A stretch of DNA of 64,000 bases. Origin: Bacteroidota bacterium (GTDB lineage Bacteria; Bacteroidota; Bacteroidia; Cytophagales; Cyclobacteriaceae). A model generated the notes under the pieces. The model saw only the letters and a program-made list of their open reading frames with translations. It was not told where the DNA came from and made no database searches. Positions 54,563-63,330 of the stretch are shown in pieces. A program made the position numbers and the translations under genes. Every line of letters begins with the position of its first letter. Position 1 is the stretch's first letter. The stretch is taken from the NCBI GenBank assembly GCA_016866235.1, contig VGMW01000002.1:248001-312000 (forward strand), in the 5' to 3' direction.

Positions 54563-54733
54563 TTATTGAGCAGCAGCGCTATCAGCAGCAGCGGTGTCAA
54601 CAGCGGTAGTGTCCATTGCGGGAGCCTCTACTGCAGTAGAATCTGCAGCAGCTTCTTCCTGCTTAGCACCACCACATGCTACGAACGCAAATGCAAAGCC
54701 GCATACAGTCAACAATGCGAACAATTTTTTCAT
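54563..54733 (-). CDS. Small Asp/Thr/Ala-rich lipoprotein
   Basis: A 56-residue protein read from ATG 54733; the longer frame from 54790 runs over the promoter and is excluded. A signal peptide ends in the lipobox FVAC20, and the mature part is a low-complexity tail rich in Ala, Asp, Thr and Glu with imperfect DTTAVDTA-type repeats. Function unknown; such short lipoproteins are common in Bacteroidota. It has its own promoter (54759-54791) and terminator. Confidence 0.8.
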   Translation of the reverse strand: MKKLFALLTVCGFAFAFVACGGAKQEEAAADSTAVEAPAMDTTAVDTAAADSAAAQ

Positions 54734-54758
54734 GGTTACAGGTTTATTAATTGTGGCG

Positions 54759-54791
54759 CAAATATAAGATTTAAGCGATGCTTGCGGCAAA
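54759..54791 (-). promoter_or_regulatory. Predicted promoter of the small lipoprotein
   Basis: On the minus strand TTTG (54788-54791), a 21-base spacer and TATATTTG (54759-54766) match the Bacteroidota -33/-7 pattern well, 25 bases before ATG 54733. Best-formed promoter in the window. Confidence 0.6.
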
Positions 54792-54829
54792 CCAGCCTAT
54801 TTTTTTAAATGCACCGGGGGCCAAAAATC

Positions 54830-56137
54830 CTATTTTTTACGGAAAAACAGTCGTAAGGGCACCCCCTCAAAATCGAAGGAATTGCGCAATTTGTTCTCAA
54901 GAAATCGTTTGTAACTGTCTGCCACGTACTGTGGAAGGTTACAAAAGAAGGCAATACCGGGCGACCGGCCGGGCAGCTGTGTGATGTACTTGATTTGTAT
55001 GAGTTTCCCCTTAACCGCCGGGGGTGGGTAATGGATGATCTCCGGGAGCAGGGCATCATTTAAGGCACTGGTAGGCACTTTCTTAACCCTGTTTTCACAA
55101 ACCGCTACGGCCTTTTCCATCACCTGAAAAATCCGTTGTTTTTCTATAGCCGAACCAAACAATATGGGTACGTAGTCTATTGGGGCAATGGCCTCCAACA
55201 TTTCTTTTCTGAGTTTGTCGGCAGTCTTGGTGTCTTTCTCAATCAGGTCCCATTTGTTCACAAAGATCACCATGCCTTTGCCCTGCCTTGCAGCCAGTGA
55301 AATAATATTGACGTCCTGAGACTCCAGTCCTCGCTCAGCGTCTATAACAATGATAGCAACGTCACATTCCTCGAGGGCCCTCAGTGACCTTAGCACGCTG
55401 TAGAACTCAATGTTGTCCCTTACTTTTCCCTTCTTCCGGATACCTGCAGTATCGATGAGAATAAAATCTTTTCCGTACTGCCTATACCGGGTGTGTATTG
55501 AATCGCGGGTGGTTCCCGCCTCATCGGTGACAATGGTTCGCTCGGTGCCAACCAGCACATTTAGCAAAGAAGATTTTCCTACGTTCGGCCTTCCGAGAAT
55601 GGCAATTTTTGGAATGCCCTCGTACGGATCCTCCACGCCTTCTGATGGAAGTGCTGCTGCAACTGCATCGAGCAATTCACCGGTTCCTCCGCCATTGGCG
55701 GCTGAAACGGGATAGAGTTCGCCGAGGGCAAGTTCATAGAACTCCGCCGCATTCATGCTTTTGTCGGGCGTATCGGCTTTGTTGGCGGCAACAAAAACAG
55801 GTTTGCTGAACCTCCTTAATACGTTGGCAAACTCTTTATCGTAACCGGTGAGACCATCTTTACAGTCGACCATGAAGATCACAACTGTAGATTCCTCGAC
55901 AGCCATTTCAACCTGCTTTCGGATTTCTGACTCGAATTTGTCATCAGAACCGGTGACATATCCGCCCGTGTCAATGACAGTAAAATATTTTCCGCACCAT
56001 TCTGCATGGCCGTAATGTCGGTCACGGGTAACCCCTGGCACATCGTCCATAATGGCCTGCCGCTTCTCAACCAATCGGTTGAAGAGCGTCGACTTGCCCA
56101 CGTTGGGGCGACCTACTATGGCTACAATATTGGACAT
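54830..56137 (-). CDS. der: Ribosome biogenesis GTPase Der (EngA)
   Basis: A 435-residue protein with two tandem GTPase domains and a C-terminal KH-like domain. G1 motifs are GRPNVGKST near residue 8 and GRPNVGKSS near 182; G3 DTGG / DTAG and G4 NKAD / NKWD are present. Der is essential for 50S assembly. It lies 59 bases downstream of era on the same strand. Confidence 0.97.
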   Translation of the reverse strand: MSNIVAIVGRPNVGKSTLFNRLVEKRQAIMDDVPGVTRDRHYGHAEWCGKYFTVIDTGGYVTGSDDKFESEIRKQVEMAVEESTVVIFMVDCKDGLTGYDKEFANVLRRFSKPVFVAANKADTPDKSMNAAEFYELALGELYPVSAANGGGTGELLDAVAAALPSEGVEDPYEGIPKIAILGRPNVGKSSLLNVLVGTERTIVTDEAGTTRDSIHTRYRQYGKDFILIDTAGIRKKGKVRDNIEFYSVLRSLRALEECDVAIIVIDAERGLESQDVNIISLAARQGKGMVIFVNKWDLIEKDTKTADKLRKEMLEAIAPIDYVPILFGSAIEKQRIFQVMEKAVAVCENRVKKVPTSALNDALLPEIIHYPPPAVKGKLIQIKYITQLPGRSPGIAFFCNLPQYVADSYKRFLENKLRNSFDFEGVPLRLFFRKK

Positions 56138-56196
56138 CTGTTGTGGTGGTTCACCTTTTGGACCGCAAAGGTGAAAATTTTATTGGTACCAATAAA

Positions 56197-57072
56197 TTAT
56201 TCCAGATAACCGAATTGCTTCAGCCTGTTTTTTTCTTTCCGCCAATCGGAGGCAACTTTTACAAAGAGCTCTAAAAATATTTTTTTGTTGAAAAACGATT
56301 CCATATCCGATCGGGCTTCGCTTCCAACTTTTTTAAGTGAGATTCCGCCTTTACCGATCAAAATTCCTTTTTGTGAGTCCCGCTCAACAAAAATGACAGC
56401 GCGTATGCGGATGATCTCACTTTCTTCTTTGAAGGACTCTATCGCCACCTCACTGCTATACGGTATCTCCTGTTTATAATTCAGGAAAATTTTTTCTCGA
56501 ACCATCTCTGCGGCAAAAAACCTTTCCGACCGGGTAGTGAATTCCTCTTTTGGAAAATAGGGTGGATGGTTCGGGAGCAAAGTCAGTAATAGGGGCAATA
56601 CTTTACTGAGATTTTTTCCACTGAGTGCCGATACAGCCATCACTTCCTTGGCGCCGGTATGCTTCCTCCAATATTCAGCTTTTTCTTTTTCGTCAGTCTG
56701 ATTGCCTAAATCGCATTTGTTGATCAGGACGATCAATGGCGTTACGGTTTTGGTTATCCGACTGTAAACAAGCTCATCAAATTTCTCTCCCCATTCCACC
56801 ACCAATAAAATCACATCCGCATCCTCCAAGGAAACCCGGACATAATTCATCATGGCCTTATGCAACTCGTATTTGGGTTCCAAAATACCGGGCGTATCGG
56901 AATAAACAATTTGAAACTCATCGCTGTTGATCATTCCCATGATCCGGTGCCTGGTGGTTTGCGCCTTAGCTGTAATGATGGACAGGTTCTCACCCACCAG
57001 TTTGTTCATGAGGCTGCTCTTGCCCACGTTTGGCTTGCCAACGATGCTCACAAATCCTGCGCGGTGACTCAT
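56197..57072 (-). CDS. era: GTPase Era
   Basis: A 291-residue GTPase with a C-terminal KH domain. G1 is GKPNVGKSS near residue 12, G3 DTPG, G4 NKCD; the KH segment contains ILIGKGGISLKKVGSEAR. It binds 16S rRNA and is needed for 30S maturation. Its ATG overlaps the HAD gene stop by 4 bases, so the two may be translationally coupled. Confidence 0.96.
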   Translation of the reverse strand: MSHRAGFVSIVGKPNVGKSSLMNKLVGENLSIITAKAQTTRHRIMGMINSDEFQIVYSDTPGILEPKYELHKAMMNYVRVSLEDADVILLVVEWGEKFDELVYSRITKTVTPLIVLINKCDLGNQTDEKEKAEYWRKHTGAKEVMAVSALSGKNLSKVLPLLLTLLPNHPPYFPKEEFTTRSERFFAAEMVREKIFLNYKQEIPYSSEVAIESFKEESEIIRIRAVIFVERDSQKGILIGKGGISLKKVGSEARSDMESFFNKKIFLELFVKVASDWRKEKNRLKQFGYLE

Positions 57073-57725
57073 GCGGTTAAGCGATAAAGGTCTGAGAGGG
57101 CCAGTTCATGAAAGTTGTTAATGATCAGATCGGTGTGGCTGAGTTCAGATGCCGTGTGGGTGGTGGTCATGCCGATAACCTTACATCCCGACTGCTGTGC
57201 AGCGCTGATGCCCGAAAGTGAGTCCTCAATAACGATGCAATGCTGAGGCAATTGACCCAGAGCAGCAATTGTTTTGAGGTAAATTTCCGGATCAGGCTTT
57301 CCGCGTTGAACGAAAGATTCGTCGAGAATGGTTTGAAAATAATTTGCGGTTTTGGTCTGTTCCAGGGTGAAGATTACGTTTTCCTTCGGTGCAGAAGTTG
57401 CAATGGCGGTGGGCACTTTTTCGCGCCTGAGCAGATCCAAAAATCCAGGGAGTCCACCGACCGGCTTAATGGCATCTTTATACAACAAGCGGTAAAGCTC
57501 CTCTTTCCGGTCTGCATGCTCTTTTATTTTTTCCGTCGACAAATCCCCGAATACATTGCGGATCCAATCGCGGTTGGTGCGTCCATAGATTTTTTCAAGG
57601 AGGTCTTTTTCCGTGAGATGAAACCCATGTTGTTCGCAATATTGCTTGAGCGCAATTTTGTGAAACGGATTGCTGTCCACCAACACTCCATCCATATCAA
57701 AAATTAAAGCAAAGGGTACACCCAT
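57069..57725 (-). CDS. HAD family hydrolase (beta-phosphoglucomutase-like)
   Basis: A 218-residue HAD phosphatase/mutase. Motif I is D10-M-D12-G-VLVDSNPFH, motif II ATSAP near residue 110, and motif IV region VIEDSLSGISAAQQSGCKVIGM. A helical cap domain lies between motifs I and II, as in subfamily I. The substrate is not evident from the sequence. The gene is upstream of era with a 4-base overlap. Confidence 0.9.
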   Translation of the reverse strand: MGVPFALIFDMDGVLVDSNPFHKIALKQYCEQHGFHLTEKDLLEKIYGRTNRDWIRNVFGDLSTEKIKEHADRKEELYRLLYKDAIKPVGGLPGFLDLLRREKVPTAIATSAPKENVIFTLEQTKTANYFQTILDESFVQRGKPDPEIYLKTIAALGQLPQHCIVIEDSLSGISAAQQSGCKVIGMTTTHTASELSHTDLIINNFHELALSDLYRLTA

Positions 57726-57772
57726 GCTGCAAAACTAATCCATAAAAAATCATCGACCGATCTTGTTTTAGA

Positions 57773-59935
57773 TCAGCGAATGGTTCTGACGAGCTTTTTG
57801 CAGACGCGGTTGTTGCTGCTTGAAAAGCAGGCCAGGTAAACTCCTGGCGCAAGCTCGGGTAGAAGAATTGTTTTTTCAACGTTGGCCTGGAGGCTGTAGG
57901 AATCTGTTAATCGCTGACCGGTAAGGGCGTATAGGATAAGGTCTGCATCCCGGTCACACAAGAAGGTTATGTTTTGCTGCGGCGTGGTTGGATTGGGATA
58001 GACATGAGCATTGGGTTTATCCTCTTTTGGTTTGTTCTCCATCGGTTTCACCAAACGGAATCCCCCGGTCGAAAGCCCCAACATCAGACCCGGGTAGATG
58101 CCACCAAATACATCAGCGATTACAGGCATTAACGTACCCCCGGTTTTATAACCAACTGCAGGATGTTGATCCGAATAATTTATCAGTGAAAGCGAAGAAG
58201 GCTGCTTGCTTCCGCGGTAATCGTACCACACTTTGAGTTCTCCACCTGCTGCACCGGCGATGAGGTCATCTTTTCCATCTCCATTTAGATCGCCAATATC
58301 CAAATCGGATTGGGAAAGAGAGGCGTCTGCGGTGAATCCGGCAAAATTGCCGGACTCAAGGTTAAAGGTATTGTTGCCGGTATTTTTAAAATACTCCAGA
58401 GCTCCCGAGGTATTGAAGCGCAGGACATCCTGAAATCCGTCTCGATTGATATCAGCAAATCGCAGTTGATCACCTTTCACAGGTAGAAAATCAATTTCAA
58501 TCAGGTCTTCAACTTTCCCGCTAAACCCGTTGGACCTTTTATTAGGCACAAAGAATACGCCTTCCGTTCCATTTGGTTTAATGGCAGTAAACGCAAGATC
58601 TCGTCTGCCATCGTTGTTGAAATCCCTGAATTGTGGTTTGATGTTATAAAAGCCTTTGGTGGAAAGGTTCAAAAAATCCTGATGATCAAGTTCGAATCTT
58701 GGTCCGGATTTGGTGCCTGTATTCAAAAACAAATGTAAGCCTCGATCATTTTTTACGGTCTCCCATGTTCCCGCCAGCACGTCCAGATCGCCATCCTCAT
58801 CTACATCCAAAAGACTCGCGTAAAAATTTTCGCCGAGGTCGACCATTTGTCCCTGAAGAAAGTCATCGAAATAAAAATCAAAGACAGGAGCATCGTTGGC
58901 CCCGACATTTCCATAAAGCCAAACGGTAGCGCTAAGCTCCGATGAAGCATCCAACCGGACTTTTGAATTGGAAGACACCACAAGATCTTTTATCCGGTCC
59001 GAATCGATGTCCTCATAAAAAGCAACTGGGAAGTAGAGCCCTGAAACCGAATTGCGCGACGGGAAGGATTCCCAGCTGTCGAACAATGCTTCATTTTTGT
59101 TTCCCTTATTTCGAAGCAGAAAAAGTTGATCACAATTTTCCTCTCCGAAAATCAGGTCTTGGTCACCATCTCGATCTGCATCGAGGGTTAACATGGTTTT
59201 GCCTCCGGTGTGGTTGGTTCTGGATGCTTCCGGTGGACAGGGATCATTGAATGCGAATAACCCGCAGGAACACTCTTCAACATTACCCCATCTTTGAGAG
59301 ATGCGCTCAAGGATTAGTGTATCCTTTCGGCCGGTGCGCTCAATGGAAAAATTTTTGTGGTATTCTATGGTTGCATTGCCAACAAAGCGGGTGGCAAGCA
59401 TGTCAAGGTCGCCGTCGCCATCCAGGTCATCGATCACGGGAAGGTCTTTCGCGTTTACTTTTAAATTGATGTTTCCTGTAAATCCTTTGGTAAGAATCGC
59501 CATCCCCTCCTGAAAGGGCCTCCAGGAAGTCTGAAGGTTGGAAAATGAAGTATTGATGTAGGCCCTGATTCCAAGGAGGTCGGCGGTAAAAATATCTTTT
59601 CGCCCATCGCCGTTCAGATCGCGTAACAACACCCAATCCTTGATGTCTGCCGGAAAGCGGTCGGTCCATTCTGGAACAAAGCGGTAACCATTTTGTCCGA
59701 TGTTTTTAAAAGCTAAAATTTTTCCCAGGGTTCTTTCAAAAATCACCAGATCCTCTTTGCCATCGCGGTCAATGTCCATGGTGTTAAGTTGAACGCTGTT
59801 GAGACCGCCGGCTGCGGCCATGGAGAGGTTTCGGCCCTGCCATCTGAATGGCAAACTGTCGACCAGCGTATAGGTAACCTCCTGCGCTCCGGCGCTCAGG
59901 GTATACAACAGGAAAAAGATCACCGGAATTCGCAC
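57773..59935 (-). CDS. Secreted FG-GAP/VCBS-repeat protein with T9SS sorting domain
   Basis: A 720-residue protein read from GTG 59935. The longer open frame (to 60235) would run antisense into murF, and the GTG puts a signal peptide (residues 1-18, MRIPVIFFLLYTLSAGAQ) exactly at the N-terminus. Repeats of the FG-GAP type are visible as DxDxDGxxD calcium-like loops: NTMDIDRDGKEDL, DLNGDGRKDI, DLDGDGDLDM, DADRDGDQDL, DVDEDGDLDV, DFNNDGRRDL, DINRDGFQDV, DLNGDGKDDL. The C-terminal ~80 residues start with VYPNPTTP and match the type A T9SS sorting domain, so it is likely exported to the cell surface. Confidence 0.9.
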   Translation of the reverse strand: MRIPVIFFLLYTLSAGAQEVTYTLVDSLPFRWQGRNLSMAAAGGLNSVQLNTMDIDRDGKEDLVIFERTLGKILAFKNIGQNGYRFVPEWTDRFPADIKDWVLLRDLNGDGRKDIFTADLLGIRAYINTSFSNLQTSWRPFQEGMAILTKGFTGNINLKVNAKDLPVIDDLDGDGDLDMLATRFVGNATIEYHKNFSIERTGRKDTLILERISQRWGNVEECSCGLFAFNDPCPPEASRTNHTGGKTMLTLDADRDGDQDLIFGEENCDQLFLLRNKGNKNEALFDSWESFPSRNSVSGLYFPVAFYEDIDSDRIKDLVVSSNSKVRLDASSELSATVWLYGNVGANDAPVFDFYFDDFLQGQMVDLGENFYASLLDVDEDGDLDVLAGTWETVKNDRGLHLFLNTGTKSGPRFELDHQDFLNLSTKGFYNIKPQFRDFNNDGRRDLAFTAIKPNGTEGVFFVPNKRSNGFSGKVEDLIEIDFLPVKGDQLRFADINRDGFQDVLRFNTSGALEYFKNTGNNTFNLESGNFAGFTADASLSQSDLDIGDLNGDGKDDLIAGAAGGELKVWYDYRGSKQPSSLSLINYSDQHPAVGYKTGGTLMPVIADVFGGIYPGLMLGLSTGGFRLVKPMENKPKEDKPNAHVYPNPTTPQQNITFLCDRDADLILYALTGQRLTDSYSLQANVEKTILLPELAPGVYLACFSSSNNRVCKKLVRTIR

Positions 59936-59983
59936 AAAATAGTTTGCTTTGTGAAGGGGTAAGATTCGCGTTAAACGCAAATT

Positions 59984-61267
59984 ATGGATATCGGATTCAT
60001 CTATAAAAAATTCTCTGAGGCCGGAAGCATTTCTACGGATACCAGAAAGATAATCCCCGGTTCCATTTTTTTTGCCTTGCGTGGCGAACGCTTCAATGGA
60101 AATGAATTTGCTGCCCGTGCTCTTGAACAGGGTGCCGCGTGGGTGGTTATGGACGATCCGACTTTTCTTCCGGCAAAAAATTATACGTTGGTGCCCGATG
60201 TCTTGGCTTGTTTGCAGGAATTGGCCAGACACCATCGTTCAACTTTAAAAATTCCAGTTATTGGACTTACGGGTTCCAATGGTAAAACCACCTCCAAAGA
60301 ACTGGTAAATGCAGTGTTGTCGCGAAAGTTTCGCACGCTGGCAACCCAGGGCAACTTAAACAACCACATAGGTGTTCCGCTCACGATTCTATCGATAACC
60401 CGTGAAACTGAGCTGGCAATCATTGAAATGGGTGCAAACCATTTACAGGAAATTGCTTTGTTGTGCTCTATCGCCAGGCCAACCCATGGCTTTATCACCA
60501 ACATCGGCAAAGCACATATAGGAACGTTCGGCGGATTCGAGAACATCATCCGAGGCAAATCGGAACTTTACCAGCACTTGCTCAGCGACCAGGGTGTAGT
60601 TTTTATTAATTCCCTTAATTCAATTTTATCGCGGATGGCCCACCGATTTAAGGAGCCTGTGATGTATCCCGGCCCATCTGATTTTATTCATGTTGAATTG
60701 CTGGAGTCTCAGCCTTACCTGGTTTGTCGTGCCGATGGCAGATCACCATTTCGTACCAATCTGACCGGTGCTTACAATTTTGAGAACATCGCTGTTGCGC
60801 TTTGTGTTGGAAAATATTTTGGTGTACCTCTGGGTGAGGCCGAAGCGGCGGTATCGGGGTATCTTCCTTCCAACATGCGTTCACAGTTTGTTGAAAGAGG
60901 ATCCAACAGGATCATTCTTGATGCATACAATGCCAATCCTACCTCCATGGAGGCAGCGATTCAAAATCTTGCTTCCATGACATCACCTAATAAAATTGCT
61001 GTGCTGGGGGATATGTATGAGCTTGGTGACGAAACTGAAAAAGAGCATCGCGCTGTAGGAGAGCAGCTAAACCGCTCCGGCCTCCAAAAGATTTTTTTAT
61101 GTGGACCATTGATGAAGGAGGCCAAAGCAGCTTGTCCCGATGCGCTTCATTTTAACGATCGTGACACGCTTGCTGCATACCTGGAAGAAAATCCACTTTC
61201 AAATGCAGTGGTGTTAATTAAAGCATCTAGAGGTATGGGGCTGGAGAAGCTTTTGGAAAAACTTTGA
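59984..61267 (+). CDS. murF: UDP-N-acetylmuramoyl-tripeptide--D-alanyl-D-alanine ligase
   Basis: A 427-residue Mur ligase. The ATP-binding loop GLTGSNGKTTSKE spans residues 94-106; EMGANHLQEI, NIGKAHIGTFGG and LDAYNANPTSMEAAI, the last distinguishing MurF, are present. It adds D-Ala-D-Ala to the UDP-MurNAc tripeptide. It is divergent from the FG-GAP gene, with 48 bases between the two starts. Confidence 0.96.
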   Translation: MDIGFIYKKFSEAGSISTDTRKIIPGSIFFALRGERFNGNEFAARALEQGAAWVVMDDPTFLPAKNYTLVPDVLACLQELARHHRSTLKIPVIGLTGSNGKTTSKELVNAVLSRKFRTLATQGNLNNHIGVPLTILSITRETELAIIEMGANHLQEIALLCSIARPTHGFITNIGKAHIGTFGGFENIIRGKSELYQHLLSDQGVVFINSLNSILSRMAHRFKEPVMYPGPSDFIHVELLESQPYLVCRADGRSPFRTNLTGAYNFENIAVALCVGKYFGVPLGEAEAAVSGYLPSNMRSQFVERGSNRIILDAYNANPTSMEAAIQNLASMTSPNKIAVLGDMYELGDETEKEHRAVGEQLNRSGLQKIFLCGPLMKEAKAACPDALHFNDRDTLAAYLEENPLSNAVVLIKASRGMGLEKLLEKL

Positions 61268-61315
61268 CCAAAGCCCACCGATTTTCCGCTTAAATTGTAT
61301 TTCAATTCCGCAACC

Positions 61316-62698
61316 ATGAAACATTTGAACATTACCCTATTGGTTTTTTTAACCACCGTCATCACTCTTTTTGCGCAGTCTGATGATGCTGCTATGATCA
61401 GGAAAATCTATGATGAAGCACTTGCCAGGGGCAAGTCGTATGAAATGCTGGAGCACCTCACCACAAAAATCGGATCACGGCTTTCCGGTTCACCTGGAGC
61501 TGCCGCTGCAGTCGATTGGACCAGGATGGTCATGAAGCAATATGGTTTTGACTCCGTATGGCTTCAGCCGGTAATGGTTCCTCATTGGGAGAGGGGAGCG
61601 GGAGAGCACGGTCGGATTGTTCATTCGCGCAAGATGGGAACTCAGTCTGTAAGCATTGCTTCACTTGGTGGCTCGGTTGGAACCGGTCCTGAGGGATTGC
61701 TTGCGCATGTGGTGGAGGTAAAAAGTTTTGATGAATTGAAGGCCCTCGGTGAATCTGCTATCAAAGGAAAAATTGTGTTTTTTAATCGCCCCATGGATCC
61801 AACCAAGATTCAGGTTTTTACAGCTTATGGAGGCGCAGTGGATCAGCGCGGTAGCGGAGCAGTGGAAGCAGCAAAGCTTGGTGCGGTGGGGGTGGTCGTG
61901 CGGTCAATGGGTGTGAACCTTGAAGACTATCCACATACGGGTTCAATGCGGTATGTGCCTGAGGTTCCAAAAATCCCTGCGGTGGCCATTGCTACCAAAG
62001 ACGCCGAATTGCTCAGCAAATTGCTGAAGGGTGATGACAAAATTCAGCTCTATTTGGAGACGTACGCCAAAACTTTTCCGGATGCGCCATCATTTAATGT
62101 GGTGGGTGAAATAACAGGAACCTCAAAAAAAGATGAAATAATTGTGGTGGGTGGTCACCTGGATTCATGGGATCTTGGCCAGGGTGCGCACGATGATGGA
62201 ACGGGCTGCGTACAATCCATTGAGGTGCTTCGTCTGTTTAAAGCCATGGGTGTCCGTCCGAACCGAACCATCCGGGCGGTTATGTTTATGAATGAAGAGA
62301 ATGGTTTGCGTGGCGGTCTAAAATATGCGGAGCTCGCGAAGTTGAACAAAGAGAAACACATTGCCGCCATCGAATCTGACCGAGGGGGATTCACGCCACG
62401 CGGTTTTACCATCGGAAAGACCAAGGAGTCAATTAAACAAACCATACAAAGCTGGAAACCATTGTTGGAGCCCTATGGTCTCTCTGACTTTAGCCAGGAA
62501 GGCGGAGGGGCGGACATTGGACCGCTTCAGGATCAGGGTGTAACCCTCATGGGTTTCCTGCCAGATTCACAACGCTATTTTAATTATCACCATACTCCTG
62601 AAGATACTTTTGATAAGGTGGATAAACGTGAACTGGAACTTGGCGCCGCTTCGATGGCGGCCATGGTATACCTGATCGATCGATACGGTCTTAAATGA
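61316..62698 (+). CDS. M28 family zinc peptidase (carboxypeptidase Q-like)
   Basis: A 460-residue secreted peptidase read from ATG 61316 (MKHLNITLL). A signal peptide covers about residues 1-20. A PA-type insert (about residues 120-240) precedes the di-zinc site: H281-L-D283, H292-D293-D294, then NEENG, ESDRGGF and YHHTPEDTFD. All five metal ligands are present, so catalytic activity is likely. It acts on peptides in the periplasm or outside. Confidence 0.92.
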   Translation: MKHLNITLLVFLTTVITLFAQSDDAAMIRKIYDEALARGKSYEMLEHLTTKIGSRLSGSPGAAAAVDWTRMVMKQYGFDSVWLQPVMVPHWERGAGEHGRIVHSRKMGTQSVSIASLGGSVGTGPEGLLAHVVEVKSFDELKALGESAIKGKIVFFNRPMDPTKIQVFTAYGGAVDQRGSGAVEAAKLGAVGVVVRSMGVNLEDYPHTGSMRYVPEVPKIPAVAIATKDAELLSKLLKGDDKIQLYLETYAKTFPDAPSFNVVGEITGTSKKDEIIVVGGHLDSWDLGQGAHDDGTGCVQSIEVLRLFKAMGVRPNRTIRAVMFMNEENGLRGGLKYAELAKLNKEKHIAAIESDRGGFTPRGFTIGKTKESIKQTIQSWKPLLEPYGLSDFSQEGGGADIGPLQDQGVTLMGFLPDSQRYFNYHHTPEDTFDKVDKRELELGAASMAAMVYLIDRYGLK

Positions 62699-62748
62699 TT
62701 TTTATGAACGTCGGGAGTATTGCCTGTTCCCAATACCGATGAATTATT

Positions 62749-63330
62749 TTGGAGAATCTTCTTCCTTTTGATGGACGCCTGGTCTACCTCCCGAAACTTC
62801 TGAAACAAGAGGAGGCTGATCGGTTTTTTGAGTTACTCATCAATGAACCGCATTGGAAGCCCGATGAGGTCATGATGTTTGGTAAGCTTATTGTCACCAA
62901 ACGAAAAATGGCATGGTACGGAGATCCCGGCGCACAGTATCGTTATTCTGGTATTGATCGAAAGCCATTGGGCTGGACACCGGTTTTGAAAGCGCTTAAG
63001 GAAATTACTGAAGCAGGATCCGGCGAAAAGTTTAATTCCTGTCTGCTTAATCTTTATCACCACGGAAGCGAATCCATGGGATGGCACAGCGACAATGAAC
63101 CTGAACTAAAGAAAAATGGAACGATTGCATCGGTGAGTTTGGGTGCTGATCGGAAATTCTCTCTTAAGCATCGAAAATCAGGAGAAAAAATTTCGCTCCT
63201 GCTCGAGCATGGAAGTGTATTGCTGATGCAGGGAACTACACAGGAGTATTGGTTGCACCAACTTCCTCCCATGAAGAAGGTCACCGACCCGAGGATCAAC
63301 CTGACCTTCCGACAAATCAATTTACCCTAA
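62749..63330 (+). CDS. AlkB-type 2-oxoglutarate/Fe(II) dioxygenase
   Basis: A 193-residue AlkB-family protein. Iron ligands H113-S-D115 ([11 protein letters not shown]) and H170 (WLHQLPP), and the 2-oxoglutarate-binding arginines R182 and R188 ([10 protein letters not shown]), are intact. It repairs alkylated DNA or RNA. The start is TTG 62749; no in-frame ATG lies before residue 42, and the ATG at 62739 is out of frame. The stop overlaps the convergent gcvP stop by 4 bases. Confidence 0.92.
   Translation: MENLLPFDGRLVYLPKLLKQEEADRFFELLINEPHWKPDEVMMFGKLIVTKRKMAWYGDPGAQYRYSGIDRKPLGWTPVLKALKEITEAGSGEKFNSCLLNLYHHGSESMGWHSDNEPELKKNGTIASVSLGADRKFSLKHRKSGEKISLLLEHGSVLLMQGTTQEYWLHQLPPMKKVTDPRINLTFRQINLP

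Noticed and set aside
59936-60235. N-terminal 100-residue extension of the T9SS FG-GAP protein
   Set aside because: It lies antisense to the murF start, has a composition unlike an export signal, and a GTG signal peptide at 59935 explains the N-terminus better.
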